NCBI RefSeq assembly: GCF_041434935.1
Contig: NZ_CP107964.1
Span: 1,674,001 to 1,738,000, forward strand
Direction of reading: 5' to 3'
Source: Kitasatospora sp. NBC_00374
GTDB lineage: Bacteria; Actinomycetota; Actinomycetes; Streptomycetales; Streptomycetaceae
DNA length: 64,000 nucleotides
A program made the position numbers and the translations under genes. Position 1 is the stretch's first letter; the number at the start of each line of letters is the position of its first letter. Shown here piece by piece: positions 13,302 through 22,626 of this stretch. The notes beneath the pieces are model-generated. The model worked only from the letters and a program-made list of their open reading frames with translations. It did not search any database and was not told the DNA's origin.

Positions 13302-13859
13302 TCAGTGCCACGCTCCCCGGGCGGACAGGTCGAGCACCAGGGCCGCGATGTTCCAGGCGTCGTCCTCGCCCCGGTGGTGCCGGCCCTCCAGCGGCAGGCC
13401 AGCCAGCCGGAGCGCCTCGGCCATGCCCGGGCGCTTGCGCAGCCCGTTCGCCTCGGTGAAGACCAGTTTCGCGTTGGTGTGGCGGCGGCCGAACGGGTAG
13501 GCCGTCCCGGTGGCGCTGCACTGCCTGGTGAACTGGTGGCGGTCGTAGTCGCCCCAACTCGCCCACGGGCGCCGCCCGGCCAGGTGCTCGGCGGCCAGCA
13601 GCCGGCAGGCCTCGGCGAACGACAGGCCGGTGTCGACCTCGGCCTGGGTCAGCCCGGTCAGCCGGGTGCAGAACGGGCTCACGGTCGAGCGCGCGGGCCG
13701 GACCAGGATCCGGTGCCGTCCGATCCGCTCGCCGGCGGCCAGGTCGACCACGGTCAGACCGATCTCGATGATCTCGCTCACCGCGCCGGCCGGCGGGTCG
13801 CCGTCCCAGCAGGTCGCCTCGACGTCCACCACGTTCCACAGTTCCCCGGTGCTCTCCAC
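13302..13859 (-). CDS. DnaQ-like 3'-5' exonuclease family protein
   Basis: Protein of about 185 residues with an exonuclease (DnaQ/ERI-1-like) fold. ExoI is VVDVEATCWDG with the metal-binding Asp and Glu, the middle motif lies in the segment around FAEACRLL and WASWGDYDRHQF, and ExoIII is HRGEDDAWNIAALV with His and Asp. It probably trims RNA or single-stranded DNA in the cytoplasm. The start is uncertain; GTG at 13859 gives a protein beginning at VESTGELWNVVDVEATCWDG, and no strong Shine-Dalgarno is seen. It lies downstream of the phosphopantetheinyl transferase gene on the same strand, 95 bp away. A role in siderophore synthesis is not apparent. Confidence 0.75.
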   Translation of the reverse strand: MESTGELWNVVDVEATCWDGDPPAGAVSEIIEIGLTVVDLAAGERIGRHRILVRPARSTVSPFCTRLTGLTQAEVDTGLSFAEACRLLAAEHLAGRRPWASWGDYDRHQFTRQCSATGTAYPFGRRHTNAKLVFTEANGLRKRPGMAEALRLAGLPLEGRHHRGEDDAWNIAALVLDLSARGAWH

Positions 13860-13954
13860 GCCGGGGAGCGTAGCGGGCGGCGGGGGCCGGTCACCGGGAT
13901 TTTCCGGCCGCCCGACGGCCCAGGTGGCACCAGCGGCCCCAGCAGCCCGAGCGG

Positions 13955-14599
13955 TCAGGCGATCGCGGTGAGCAGCAGGTCGCCCCGCACCAGCCAGCGG
14001 CCGTTGAAGCCGCGCAGCGGGCCGCCGTCGGCGGTGGTCCCGTCGACCAGCAGCCGGGCGGACCAGGTGCCGTCCGGGGCGAGCTCGATGTCCGCCTCCT
14101 CGAACTCCAGGAAGCGCCTGGTCAGCGGGAACCACGCCTTGTAAACGCTCTCCTTGGCGCTGAACAGCATCCGGTCCCAGTGCACCTGCGGCTGTTCCGC
14201 CCGCAACTCGGCGATCCTGGACTGCTCCTGGGGCAGCGCTATCACGTCGATGACGTCCTCGGGCAGCGGCGCGTGCGGCTCGGCGTCGATGCCCACCGTG
14301 CGCAGCTCCGACGCCCGGGCGACCACCGCCGCGCGGTAGCCGGCGCAGTGCGTCATGCTGCCGACCACGCCGGCCGGCCAGGTCGGGGCGCCGCGCTCGC
14401 CGCGCAGGATCGGCGTGGGAGGCAGGCCGAGCGCGCCGAGCGCCCGCCGGGCGCAGGCCCGTACGGTGGCGAACTCCCGTCGGCGGCCGGGTACGGCCTT
14501 GGCGACCAGTGCCTCCTCCTCGGGGAAGAGCGGGGCGTCGGCGAGGTCGTCGAAGGCCTCGGCCCAGGAGACGCCCGCGGGCAGCAGCTGCTCGATCAC
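13955..14599 (-). CDS. Sfp/EntD-type 4'-phosphopantetheinyl transferase
   Basis: Protein of 214 residues that transfers phosphopantetheine from CoA to the active Ser of carrier-protein domains. The magnesium-binding motif is GIDAEPH (Asp105, Glu107) and the second signature is FSAKESVYKAW (Glu150, Lys154); SMTHCAGY precedes them as in EntD-like enzymes. The start is GTG at 14599 behind GGAGGAG, overlapping the metallophosphoesterase stop by 4 bp. It is part of the operon thioesterase - phosphoesterase - PPTase. Many carrier proteins lie in this window (ten NRPS T domains visible plus the free ArCP), so it is the likely activator of both NRPS systems. Confidence 0.95.
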   Translation of the reverse strand: MIEQLLPAGVSWAEAFDDLADAPLFPEEEALVAKAVPGRRREFATVRACARRALGALGLPPTPILRGERGAPTWPAGVVGSMTHCAGYRAAVVARASELRTVGIDAEPHAPLPEDVIDVIALPQEQSRIAELRAEQPQVHWDRMLFSAKESVYKAWFPLTRRFLEFEEADIELAPDGTWSARLLVDGTTADGGPLRGFNGRWLVRGDLLLTAIA

Positions 14600-15432
14600 C
14601 GCTCCTCCTCCCGGAGGACCCGGCGCGGCCGGTGCGGCCCGCCGCGCGGACCCCACTCGCGCGGGTAGCCCAGCGAGACCTCCTCGAAGCGCACTCCGTC
14701 GGACCAGGTGACGCGCGGGATGTGGAGGTGACCGTAGATCATGGCGGCGGCGTCGTACCGCAGGTGCCAGTCGGCCGTGCGTTCGGTGCCGCACCAGAGC
14801 GCGAACTCCGGGTAGCGCAGGATCCTGGTGGGCTCGCGCACCAGCGGGTAGTGGTTGACCAGCACGGTCGGCAGCGCCGGGTCACGGCGGGCCAGCAGGC
14901 GCTCGGTCTCCTCGATCCGCGCCTCGCACCAGGCGTCGAGGGACGGGTACGGGTCGGGGTGCAGCATCATCTCGTCGGTGCACACCACGCCGGCCGCGTA
15001 GGCGGCGGCGAGCGCCTCGGCCTTGTCGGCGGTGCCCTCGGGACGGAAGGTGTAGTCGTAGAGCAGGAAGAGCGGGGCGACGGTGACCGGCCCGCCGGGG
15101 CCGCCGTGCCACACCGCGTACGGGTCCTCGGGGGTCAGCACGTCGAGCCGGCGGCAGAGTTCGACCAGGGCGCGGTAGCGCTCCTCGCCCCTGAGCTGCA
15201 CCGGGTCGTCCTTCGGCGTCCACAGCTCGTGGTTGCCGGGGGACCAGATCACCTTGGCGTACCGCTCGCGCAGGGTGGCCAGCACCCACTCGATCTCGCC
15301 GAACCGCTCGCTGACGTCGCCTGCGACGATCAGCCAGTCCTCCGGGGAGTCGGGCCGGAGCTCGTCGACCACCTTCCGGTTCTCCGGGTAGGCGACGTGC
15401 AGGTCGCTGATCGCGAACAGGGTGCCGGTCAT
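14596..15432 (-). CDS. Metallophosphoesterase (calcineurin-like)
   Basis: Protein of 278 residues with the complete calcineurin-like metal-binding set: SDLH near residue 9, GDVSE near 39, GNHE near 66, NHYP and the C-terminal YGHLH. It would hydrolyse a phosphomonoester or phosphodiester; the substrate cannot be read from sequence. The gene overlaps both neighbours by 4 bp, the thioesterase upstream and the phosphopantetheinyl transferase downstream. Coupled translation with the transferase suggests a shared function such as handling a CoA-derived or carrier-protein by-product, but this is only inference. Confidence 0.88.
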   Translation of the reverse strand: MTGTLFAISDLHVAYPENRKVVDELRPDSPEDWLIVAGDVSERFGEIEWVLATLRERYAKVIWSPGNHELWTPKDDPVQLRGEERYRALVELCRRLDVLTPEDPYAVWHGGPGGPVTVAPLFLLYDYTFRPEGTADKAEALAAAYAAGVVCTDEMMLHPDPYPSLDAWCEARIEETERLLARRDPALPTVLVNHYPLVREPTRILRYPEFALWCGTERTADWHLRYDAAAMIYGHLHIPRVTWSDGVRFEEVSLGYPREWGPRGGPHRPRRVLREEER

Positions 15433-16169
15433 ACCAGGGCCTTGAGGTGACGGGAGACCACGGCGGCGATCTCGTCGTGCCGGCCGTTCAGGTAGAAGTG
15501 GCCGCCGGAGAAGACGTCGAGCTCGAACTCGCCGCCGGAGTACTGCTCCCAGGCCCGGGCGTCGTCCTCGGAGGTCACCGGGTCCGCGTCGCCGACCAGC
15601 GCGGTGACCGGACAGCCCAACGGCCGCGGCGGATCGGGCCGGTAGCCGGCGAGCGCGGCGTAGTCGGCGCGCAGCGCGGGCAGGGCCAGGGCCCGGATCT
15701 CCGGGTCGGCGAGCAGACTCGGGTCGGTGCCGCCGAGTGCCGCCGTGTGGGCGACCAGCTCCTCCTCACCGAGCAGGTGGACGGTCTCCGGGCGGCCCCG
15801 GTCCGGCGCCCGCCGGCCGGACACGAAGAGGTGGGCGGGGCCTGAGCCGGCCCGTTCCAGCCGCCGGGCGGTCTCGTACGCGATCACCGCGCCCATGCTG
15901 TGTCCGAGCAGGGCGAGCGGGCGACCGTCGGGGCGGCCGAGGGCGGCGACCACCTGTGCGGCCAGCTCGGTGATGCCTGCCAAGGGGGTCTCGGTGAAAC
16001 GGTCCTGACGGCCGGGGTACTGCACGGCCAGGACGTCGACCTCGGGCCGCAGTGCCGTGGACAGCGGGTGCCAGTAGCTCGCCGAGCCGCCCGCGTGCGG
16101 GAAGCACACCAGCCGGACGGGAGCCGACTCCGTCGGGTGGTACCGCCGTATCCAGCGGTCGCTGCTCAT
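15429..16169 (-). CDS. Type II thioesterase (NRPS editing)
   Basis: Alpha/beta hydrolase of 246 residues of the GrsT/TEII family, which frees mis-primed or stalled carrier proteins. Near the N-terminus is the oxyanion segment CFPHAGGSASYW, the nucleophile elbow is GHSMG (Ser91), the acid lies in GDADPVT and the catalytic His in SGGHFYL. ATG at 16169 is preferred to a GTG two codons upstream because GGGAA is well spaced for it. It leads the minus-strand operon with the phosphoesterase and the phosphopantetheinyl transferase. No NRPS in the window carries a cis thioesterase, so this enzyme could also help release the siderophore, although family members usually edit. Confidence 0.92.
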   Translation of the reverse strand: MSSDRWIRRYHPTESAPVRLVCFPHAGGSASYWHPLSTALRPEVDVLAVQYPGRQDRFTETPLAGITELAAQVVAALGRPDGRPLALLGHSMGAVIAYETARRLERAGSGPAHLFVSGRRAPDRGRPETVHLLGEEELVAHTAALGGTDPSLLADPEIRALALPALRADYAALAGYRPDPPRPLGCPVTALVGDADPVTSEDDARAWEQYSGGEFELDVFSGGHFYLNGRHDEIAAVVSRHLKALV

Positions 16170-16786
16170 CGCCACTTCCCTGTCACCCCTCGGTACCGAT
16201 CAAGGACGTTCACCATCAGGACGGATCCGATCCGTCCACCACCGCAGACAGCACCGGAACACGCATCAGCTGAGCCGAACAATACTCTGACACCGCTTCA
16301 CTTCTCCGGATCTTCACATCGAACGCCGCGCCCGGCCGCACGGCCCGCCCGGACGGGCCAGGGCCGACCAGGGGCCCGCCCGGACCGGCCCGGGGCAGGA
16401 TCCGCGCGGCCCGCACCGGGTACCGGCGGGGCACGGCCCCCTCCCGCACTCCAGTATGGTTAGGTTAGCCTAACCATTACACGTGGGCGCCGCCCTGGCT
16501 CCCCGGCCGATCCACCCTGCCCGCGGAGTACCCGATGCCGTCGCCCCCGCCTCTCCCGACCGTCGAAGGACAGCCCCGACGCCGTCCCGGTACGGCCGCG
16601 GCGCACGCCGCCTGACGGCCGGTCCGCAGCCGCGAGGACCGGGTCGTACCCCGGCCCGCCGCATCCCCGCGCGGCCACCCACCCCAGCAGCGCCGCCCGC
16701 CCCGACGACGGCCCGCCCCACGGCCGGCCCGTCCCCCATCGCACGCCCCGGCCCAGGCGCCACCCGCGCCAGGAAACGGAGAACTC
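16170..16786. other. Divergent intergenic region with iron box
   Basis: 617 bp between the thioesterase operon (minus) and the DHB operon (plus). The iron box lies in the middle (16460-16478), about 290-310 bp from each start codon, so both units would have unusually long leaders if transcription begins near it. The 16480-16780 part is very C-rich on the plus strand. Open frames through it look like compositional artefacts: they are rich in Pro, Arg and Ala with no domain-like pattern. Confidence 0.6.
16460..16478. promoter_or_regulatory. Iron box (IdeR/DmdR1-type), DHB operon / TEII operon
   Basis: The sequence TTAGGTTAGCCTAACCATT matches 15 of 19 positions of the actinobacterial iron-box consensus TTAGGTTAGGCTAACCTAA. 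It is the only such site between the divergent DHB and thioesterase operons and should repress when iron is sufficient. Confidence 0.85.
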
Positions 16787-17971
16787 ATGACCACGGCCTC
16801 CACGGCCCACGACACGGCCGCCGCCCTGCCGGGCGCAGCGGCCCTGCTGGCGGCCTACCGGCCGGGCCCCTCCTCGGCGTTCTTCGCCGGGCCGAGCCGC
16901 ACCCTGCTGGCCGAGGGCGTCCGTGCCACCGTGGCCGACCCGGGCCGCGCGGCCGACGCCCTGCGCGCGGCCCGCGCGGACGGCCTGGAGCACCCCGTGG
17001 TCGTCGGCGCGATCCCGTTCTCACCCGGAGCGCCGTCCCGGCTCTTCATACCCGAGCTGGCCGAGTGGGCGGCGCCGCTGCGCGAGGACCCACTGCTCCA
17101 ACTGCCCGGCGCCCGGGCGGCCGTGACCACCTGGCAGCAGCGTCCGGTGCCCGCCCCCGGGGTCTACCGCGACGCCGTGGGCGAAGCCGTCCGGCGGCTG
17201 ACCGACGACCCCGAGCTGACCAAGGTCGTGCTGGCCCGCACCCTGGAACTGACCACTCCCGGCGGCGCCGACCTGCCGTCCATGCTGCACCGCCTCGCCC
17301 GCCGCGACCCGGACGGCTACACCTTCGCCGTCCCCGCCGAGGGCGCCGCCACCCTGATCGGGGCCAGCCCCGAACTGCTGGTCTCCCGCCGGGGCACCGC
17401 CGTCAGCGCGAACCCGCTGGCCGGCTCGGCCGCCCGCAGCACCGACCTGGCCGAGGACGTCCGTCGCGCCGCCGCGCTGCTGGAGTCCCCCAAGGACCTG
17501 CACGAGCACGCCGTGGTGGTCGAGGCCGTCCGGGCCGCCCTGGCCCCGCTCTGCGCCGACCTGACCGTCCCCGAGCAGCCGACGCTGGTGCGCACCGCCG
17601 CGATGTGGCACCTGTCCACCACCGTCACCGGCACCCTGGCCGACCCCGGCACCAGCGCACTCGACCTCGCGCTCGCCCTGCACCCCACCCCGGCCGTCTG
17701 CGGCACCCCCACCGACCGGGCCCGCCGTCTGATCGGCGAGCTGGAGCCGTTCGACCGCGGCCTGTACACCGGCGTGGTCGGCTGGGGCGACCTCGACGGC
17801 GACGGCGAGTGGGTCGTCACCCTGCGCTGCGCCGAGGCCGACGGCGACCTGCTGCGGCTGTTCGCCGGGGCGGGCATCGTCACGGCCTCCGACCCGGCGG
17901 CCGAACTGGCCGAGACCGCAGCCAAGTTCCGCACCTTCCTGCACGCCGTGGGCCTGGAGGAGAGCAAGTGA
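16787..17971 (+). CDS. dhbC: Isochorismate synthase
   Basis: Chorismate-utilising enzyme of 394 residues that converts chorismate to isochorismate, the first step towards 2,3-dihydroxybenzoate. Typical motifs are [13 protein letters not shown] (about residues 191-203), [15 protein letters not shown] (about 233-247), and the C-terminal [17 protein letters not shown] with [10 protein letters not shown]. Length fits EntC/DhbC. The start at 16787 is preceded by CGGAG. It is the first gene of a five-gene operon downstream of the iron box, and its stop overlaps the ligase start by 3-4 bp (GTGA). A salicylate synthase is less likely because a dedicated isochorismatase and a DHB-type ligase follow. 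Confidence 0.95.
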   Translation: MTTASTAHDTAAALPGAAALLAAYRPGPSSAFFAGPSRTLLAEGVRATVADPGRAADALRAARADGLEHPVVVGAIPFSPGAPSRLFIPELAEWAAPLREDPLLQLPGARAAVTTWQQRPVPAPGVYRDAVGEAVRRLTDDPELTKVVLARTLELTTPGGADLPSMLHRLARRDPDGYTFAVPAEGAATLIGASPELLVSRRGTAVSANPLAGSAARSTDLAEDVRRAAALLESPKDLHEHAVVVEAVRAALAPLCADLTVPEQPTLVRTAAMWHLSTTVTGTLADPGTSALDLALALHPTPAVCGTPTDRARRLIGELEPFDRGLYTGVVGWGDLDGDGEWVVTLRCAEADGDLLRLFAGAGIVTASDPAAELAETAAKFRTFLHAVGLEESK

Positions 17972-19617
17972 GCACCCGTCCCGCCGCCGATCCGGCCGCC
18001 GGCGCCGCCTGGTCGACCGACACCGCCTGGCCCGCGGAGTACGCCGCCCGCTACCGCGCGGCCGGCCACTGGACCGGCGAGACGCTCGACCGGATGGTCC
18101 GCGCGCACGCCACCGCCCATCCCGAGCGGATCGCCGTCACCGACGGCGACCGCCACTGGAGCTACGCCGAGCTTGACCTCCGGGCCGACCGGATCGCCAC
18201 CGGCCTGCTCGCCCGCGGCCTGCGCAGGGGCGACCGGGTGGTGCTGCAACTGCCCAATCTCGCCGAGTTCTTCGAGCTCTTCTTCGGCCTGCTGCGGGCC
18301 GGCGTCGTCCCGGTGATGGCCCTGCCCGCGCACCGGCGCGCCGAGATCTCGTACTTCTGCGAGTTCGCCGGGGCCCGCGCGCTGATCGTGCCGGACCGGC
18401 ACGCCGGCTTCGACCACCGCGAGCTCGCCGCCGAGGTGCTCGCCGCCGTCCCCGCGCTCGGCGAGGTCATCGTGGTCGGCGACCCCGGCCCGTACACCCC
18501 GGTCGAGGAGCTGCGGGCCGCCGAGCCCGCGCCCGTCCAGGACCCGCCGGGCCCGGGCGACCTGGCGTTCCTCCAGCTCTCCGGCGGGTCCACCGGCCTG
18601 CCCAAGCTGATCCCCCGGGCGCACGACGACTACCTGTACAGCGTCCGGGAGTCCGCCGCGATCTGCCGACTCGACGCCGCCACGGTCTACCTGTGCGCCC
18701 TGCCCGCCGCGCACAACTTCCCGCTCAGCTCCCCCGGCACGCTCGGCACCTTCCACGCCGGCGGCCGGGTGGTGCTCGCCCCCGACCCCAGCCCCGACTC
18801 CGCCTTCCCGCTGATCGAACGCGAGCGGGTCACCCTCACCGGCCTCGTCCCGCCGGTCGCCCTCGCCTGGGCGGACGCCGCACCGCAGAGCCCGTACGAC
18901 CTCGGCAGCCTCAGGCTGCTGCAGGTCGGCGGCGCCAAGCTCAGCGCCGAGGGCGCCCGCCGGCTCGCGCCGGCGCTCGGCTGCCGGCTCCAGCAGGTCT
19001 TCGGCATGGCCGAAGGGCTCGTCAACTACACCCGGCCCGAGGACGACGAGGCGACCGTCCTCACCACCCAGGGCCGCCCGATCTCGCCCGACGACGAAGT
19101 CCGGGTCGTCGACGACGAGGACCGTGACCTGGCCACCGGCGAGACCGGCCACCTGCTCACCCGCGGCCCGTACACCATCCGCGGCTACTGGCGCGCCCCC
19201 GAGCACAACGCCCTGGCGTTCACCGCCGACGGGTTCTACCGCACCGGTGATGTCGTCCGCCGGACGCCCTCCGGTCACCTGGTGGTCGAGGGGAGGGCCA
19301 AGGATCAGATCAACCGGGGTGGCGAGAAGGTCGCCGCCGAGGAGGTCGAGAACGTGCTGCTGGCCCACCCGGCCGTCCACGACGCCTCCGTGGTCGCCAC
19401 CCCCGACGCCTACCTGGGCGAGCGCAGCTGCGCCTACGTCATCCTGCGCGAGGGCGCCGCCCGGCCGCGCGCCGCCGAGCTGAAGGCCTTCGTCCGAATG
19501 GCGGGCCTCGCCGACTTCAAGGTGCCCGACAAGGTGGAGTTCGTGACCGCCTTCCCGCAGACCGGCATCGGCAAGGTCAGCAAGAAGGACCTCCGCGCCA
19601 CCGCCCCCCAGCCGTAG
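17968..19617 (+). CDS. dhbE: 2,3-dihydroxybenzoate-AMP ligase
   Basis: Stand-alone adenylating enzyme of 549 residues that activates an aryl acid and loads it on an aryl carrier protein. Core motifs: [16 protein letters not shown] (phosphate loop), [11 protein letters not shown] (aryl-acid pocket), [23 protein letters not shown], and a C-terminal [10 protein letters not shown] with the catalytic Lys. The second Ser in PLSSPG and the Val in GLVNYT are the residues expected for DHB ligases; salicylate ligases usually have Cys and Leu there (family knowledge from DhbE). The Phe in HNF is less typical than Tyr. The GTG start at 17968 overlaps the isochorismate synthase stop. The partner carrier is probably the free ArCP at 58.5 kb, since the isochorismatase here lacks one. 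Confidence 0.95.
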   Translation: MSTRPAADPAAGAAWSTDTAWPAEYAARYRAAGHWTGETLDRMVRAHATAHPERIAVTDGDRHWSYAELDLRADRIATGLLARGLRRGDRVVLQLPNLAEFFELFFGLLRAGVVPVMALPAHRRAEISYFCEFAGARALIVPDRHAGFDHRELAAEVLAAVPALGEVIVVGDPGPYTPVEELRAAEPAPVQDPPGPGDLAFLQLSGGSTGLPKLIPRAHDDYLYSVRESAAICRLDAATVYLCALPAAHNFPLSSPGTLGTFHAGGRVVLAPDPSPDSAFPLIERERVTLTGLVPPVALAWADAAPQSPYDLGSLRLLQVGGAKLSAEGARRLAPALGCRLQQVFGMAEGLVNYTRPEDDEATVLTTQGRPISPDDEVRVVDDEDRDLATGETGHLLTRGPYTIRGYWRAPEHNALAFTADGFYRTGDVVRRTPSGHLVVEGRAKDQINRGGEKVAAEEVENVLLAHPAVHDASVVATPDAYLGERSCAYVILREGAARPRAAELKAFVRMAGLADFKVPDKVEFVTAFPQTGIGKVSKKDLRATAPQP

Positions 19618-19632
19618 GGAGACCCCACCACC

Positions 19633-20265
19633 ATGGCACTGCCCGCCATCGAGCCCTACCCGATGCCCGGCCCCGACCAGCTGCCCGGCGCCCGCGTCCG
19701 CTGGCAGGTCGACCCCGACCGGGCCGTCCTGCTCGTGCACGACCTGCAGAACTACTTCCTGCGGGCGTTCACCCCCGACGCCTCCCCGCTCGGCCCGATG
19801 CTCGGCAACACGGCCCGGCTGCTCGACTGGGCCCGCGCGCACGGCACCCCGGTCGTCTACTCGCACCAGCGCGGCGGCCAGAGCCCCGAACAGCGCGGCC
19901 TCCAGCTGGACTTCTGGGGCCCGGGCCTGCCGGCCGACGAGCACGCCCAGGGCATGCCCGAAGCGGTCGCCCCCGCCGACGGCGACACCCTGCTCACCAA
20001 GTGGAAGTACAGCGCCTTCGCCCGCACGGACCTGGCCGCCCGGCTCGCCGCCGCCGGCCGCGACCAGCTCGTCCTGGTCGGCGTCTACGCGCACATCGGC
20101 GTCATGATGACCGCCGCCGACGCCTGGAGCCACGACATCCAGGCCTTCGTCGTGGGCGACGCCGTCGCCGACTTCTCCGAGCGCCACCACCTGGACGCGC
20201 TGCGCTGGGCCGCCGACAAGTGCGCCGTCGTGGTCCACACCGAGCAGCTGCTGGAGGCCAGGTGA
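19633..20265 (+). CDS. dhbB: Isochorismatase (no fused aryl carrier domain)
   Basis: Protein of 210 residues that hydrolyses isochorismate to 2,3-dihydro-2,3-dihydroxybenzoate and pyruvate. The catalytic Asp lies in LLVHDLQNYF, the Lys in LTKWKYSAF, and the signature VGVYAHIGVMMTAADAW is that of EntB/DhbB. EntB and DhbB normally carry a C-terminal aryl carrier domain of about 75 residues; this protein stops after the isochorismatase domain, matching the separate ArCP gene at 58.5 kb. It starts at ATG 19633, 15 bp after the ligase stop, and overlaps the following ATPase gene. The next enzyme of the pathway, the NAD-dependent dehydrogenase EntA/DhbA, is not found in the window. Confidence 0.95.
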   Translation: MALPAIEPYPMPGPDQLPGARVRWQVDPDRAVLLVHDLQNYFLRAFTPDASPLGPMLGNTARLLDWARAHGTPVVYSHQRGGQSPEQRGLQLDFWGPGLPADEHAQGMPEAVAPADGDTLLTKWKYSAFARTDLAARLAAAGRDQLVLVGVYAHIGVMMTAADAWSHDIQAFVVGDAVADFSERHHLDALRWAADKCAVVVHTEQLLEAR

Positions 20266-21083
20266 CCACCGCCCCGACGGCCCCGGGCCGGCTCGCCGCC
20301 GACCACGTCACGCTGCGTTACGGCGACCGGGCGATCGCCACCGAGCTGTCCGTGACCATCCCGGACAACTCCTTCACCGTGATCGTCGGTCCGAACGCCT
20401 GCGGCAAGTCCACCCTGCTGCGCGCCTTCGCCCGGCTGCTCAAGCCCGCCGCCGGCCGGGTCCTGCTGGACGGCGAGCAGATCAGCGGGCTGCCGTCCAA
20501 GGAGCTCGCCCGCCGGCTCGGCCTGCTGCCGCAGAGCTCCACCGCCCCGGACGGCATCACCGTCGCCGACCTGGTCGCCCGGGGGCGCTACCCGCACCAG
20601 GGCCTGCTGCGGCAGTGGTCCCGCGAGGACGAGCGGGTGGTCGCCGAGTCGATGGCCGCCACCGGCGTCGACACCCTCGCCGACCGGTACGTCGACGAGC
20701 TGTCGGGCGGTCAGCGCCAGCGGGTGTGGCTGGCCATGGCGCTGGCCCAGCAGACCTCGCTGCTGCTGCTCGACGAGCCCACCACCTTCCTCGACATCGC
20801 CCACCAGGTCGAGGTGCTCGACCTCTGCGCCCGCCTGCACGAGGAGCAGGACCGCACGCTGGTCGCCGTCCTGCACGACCTCAACCAGGCCGCCCGGTAC
20901 GCCACCCACCTGATCGCCATGCGCGACGGCGCGGTGGTCGCCGAGGGCCCGCCCGGCGAGATCGTCACCGCCGACCTGGTCGAGCGGGTCTTCGACCTGC
21001 CCTGCCAGATCATCGACGACCCGCAGACCGGCACCCCGCTCGTCGTCCCGGCCGCCCCCGCGCGCACGGCCGCCCGGCGGTGA
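20262..21083 (+). CDS. Iron-siderophore ABC transporter ATPase (FecE/FepC type)
   Basis: Nucleotide-binding protein of 273 residues. Walker A is GPNACGKST, the Q-loop is LPQSS, the signature LSGGQRQR, Walker B LLLLDEPTTFLD, and the switch His is in VLHDLNQAARY. The YVDELSGGQRQRVWLAMALA segment and length are typical of ATPases paired with FecCD permeases. It would energise uptake of ferric siderophore through the two permeases at 28-30 kb, which lack an adjacent ATPase gene of their own. The GTG start at 20262 overlaps the isochorismatase stop by 4 bp. Placing the uptake ATPase in the DHB operon ties its expression to siderophore synthesis under the same iron box. Confidence 0.95.
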   Translation: MTTAPTAPGRLAADHVTLRYGDRAIATELSVTIPDNSFTVIVGPNACGKSTLLRAFARLLKPAAGRVLLDGEQISGLPSKELARRLGLLPQSSTAPDGITVADLVARGRYPHQGLLRQWSREDERVVAESMAATGVDTLADRYVDELSGGQRQRVWLAMALAQQTSLLLLDEPTTFLDIAHQVEVLDLCARLHEEQDRTLVAVLHDLNQAARYATHLIAMRDGAVVAEGPPGEIVTADLVERVFDLPCQIIDDPQTGTPLVVPAAPARTAARR

Positions 21084-21589
21084 ACCTGACCGTCGCCGCG
21101 CCCCCGGTCCCGGTCCGCGTCGCGACCGGGGGTGACGCCACCGCCCTGTACGTCCTGTCGGCGCCGTTCATGCGCTCCGGCGAACTGCGGGTCCGCACCC
21201 TCGCCGACTACCGCGACCGGGCCACCGACTTCCTGCTCGCCCCGAACCCCCGGCCCGGGCCGCCCGCCGGCTGCGTCGCCCTGCGGCCGCTCGCGCCCGA
21301 ACCCGGCCATCCGGCCGCCGGGCTCCTCTACAACCTCTGCGTCCACCCCGGTCACCAGGGCACCGGCGTCGGCTCCCGGCTCCTCACCGCGCTCCTCGAC
21401 CGCGCCAGCGACCGCGGCCTGCGCACCGTCCACGCCGCGAGCACCGGCAGCGCCGCGCTCTTCCTGCGGCACGGCTTCCGCGAGATCCCGGCCGCCCTCG
21501 CGCCGACCGCCTGGACCGCCACCCTCGACCCGGCCCGCGGCTCCCGGGTGTACCGCTACGAACTCCGAGCGCCCGCCGGGCCCGTGTAG
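21080..21589 (+). CDS. GNAT acetyltransferase, possibly N-acetylglutamate synthase-like
   Basis: GNAT-fold protein of 169 residues. The acetyl-CoA loop is visible as VHPGHQGTGVGSRLLTALLD and a typical tail FLRHGFREIP follows. The N-terminal pattern (LSAPFMRSGELRVRTLADYR followed by FLLA) resembles the short actinobacterial ArgA-type N-acetylglutamate synthases. With the acetylglutamate kinase gene at the other edge of the cluster, one reading is a dedicated supply of ornithine. The other is acetylation of the N5-hydroxyornithine side chain or of the finished siderophore. Sequence alone does not decide. It is the last gene of the DHB operon and its GTG start overlaps the ATPase stop by 4 bp, so it is translated with the siderophore genes. 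Confidence 0.75.
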   Translation: MNLTVAAPPVPVRVATGGDATALYVLSAPFMRSGELRVRTLADYRDRATDFLLAPNPRPGPPAGCVALRPLAPEPGHPAAGLLYNLCVHPGHQGTGVGSRLLTALLDRASDRGLRTVHAASTGSAALFLRHGFREIPAALAPTAWTATLDPARGSRVYRYELRAPAGPV

Positions 21590-21646
21590 TCACGACGCGC
21601 AGCGGCCGGTACGGAGCTCCTCGTCGTCGACGTCCGGCCGTGGTGG

Positions 21647-22486
21647 TCAGCCGAGCGCGAGGAGGCTGACGGCGAGGGCGGCCAGGGCCAGGCCCGCGAG
21701 CTGGCTGCGGTGGATGCGCTCGCCGAGGACGGTGCGGGCCAGCAGGACGGTGCCGGCGGGGTAGAGGGCGGTGATCACCGCGACCACGGCGAGGTCGCCG
21801 CTGCGGACGGCGAGCAGGAAGGCGAGGTTGGCCAGCGAGTCCAGCACCCCGGAGCCGGCCGAGAGGTAGAGCGAGGGCCGTTCCGGGCCGAGGCGCCGCC
21901 ACATCGCGGCCGCCGCGGCGAGGGTCACCGCGGAGGAGACCGCCCGGCCGGTGATCAGCGGTGCCAGTCCGCTGTCGGCGGGGGCCTGGTGAAGGCAGAT
22001 CAGCTGGACGGCGATCGCCGTTCCGGCGCCCACGGCGAGCAGCAGGGCCGTCCGGGACGGCCGGGCCGGACCGTCCGCGCCCGGGCCCGCGCTCACCAGG
22101 ACGACGGCGGCCAGGGCCAGCGGGATGCCCGCCAGCGCGGCCGCCCCCAGCCGCTCGCCCTGGGCGAGGCCGAGACCGACCGGCAGCACGGCGGAGACCA
22201 GGGCGGTGATCGGGGAGAGCACGCTCATCGGCCCGATCGCCAGCGTGCGGTAGAGCAGGACGAAGGCGAGGGCGGATGCGACGCCCGAGGCGGCGCCCCA
22301 GCCCAGGGCGGCGGGCGACCAGGTGGCGCCGAGCAGCGGCCACAGCAGCAGTTCGACGGCGAGACTGGCGGGCGCCGCGATCATCACGGTGCACAGGACG
22401 TGGGCACGGCGGGCGCCGAGGCCGCCGAGAAAGTCCGCGCAGCCGTAGGCCAGGGAGCTGGCCAGGGCCAGGACCAGCGCGATCAC
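21647..22486 (-). CDS. EamA/DMT-family membrane transporter
   Basis: Integral membrane protein of 279 residues with about ten hydrophobic segments arranged as two repeats of the EamA fold, each ending in an LxxGERL/LGERIH-type motif (GLAQGERLGAAALAGIPLAL and ARTVLGERIHRSQLAGLALA). Family members export amino acids or small metabolites, or have unknown substrates. GTG at 22486 with GGAGG upstream is chosen; longer starts read into the intergenic region. It is divergent from an XRE-cupin regulator, a pairing often seen for such transporters, so that regulator probably controls it. No sign of siderophore function. Confidence 0.88.
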   Translation of the reverse strand: MIALVLALASSLAYGCADFLGGLGARRAHVLCTVMIAAPASLAVELLLWPLLGATWSPAALGWGAASGVASALAFVLLYRTLAIGPMSVLSPITALVSAVLPVGLGLAQGERLGAAALAGIPLALAAVVLVSAGPGADGPARPSRTALLLAVGAGTAIAVQLICLHQAPADSGLAPLITGRAVSSAVTLAAAAAMWRRLGPERPSLYLSAGSGVLDSLANLAFLLAVRSGDLAVVAVITALYPAGTVLLARTVLGERIHRSQLAGLALAALAVSLLALG

Positions 22487-22626
22487 GGGACACCTCCGGG
22501 GCAATGGAACGACCCAACGGTACATCGAAACGACCGGCGCGCGTGCACCGCGCCGACCGCGCGGTACATTCGGACGACCGGCGGGCACCCGAGCGACCGA
22601 CCGGCGGGCGGGCGAGAGGTGAGGGC

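Noticed and set aside
16483..17967. Upstream extension of the DHB ligase frame across the isochorismate synthase gene
   Set aside because: The extension is Arg/Pro-rich. The ligase motif order and GTGA overlap place the real start at 17968.
17317..20238. A 973-codon minus-strand frame opposite the DHB operon
   Set aside because: Shadow frame; the plus strand has three complete enzymes here.
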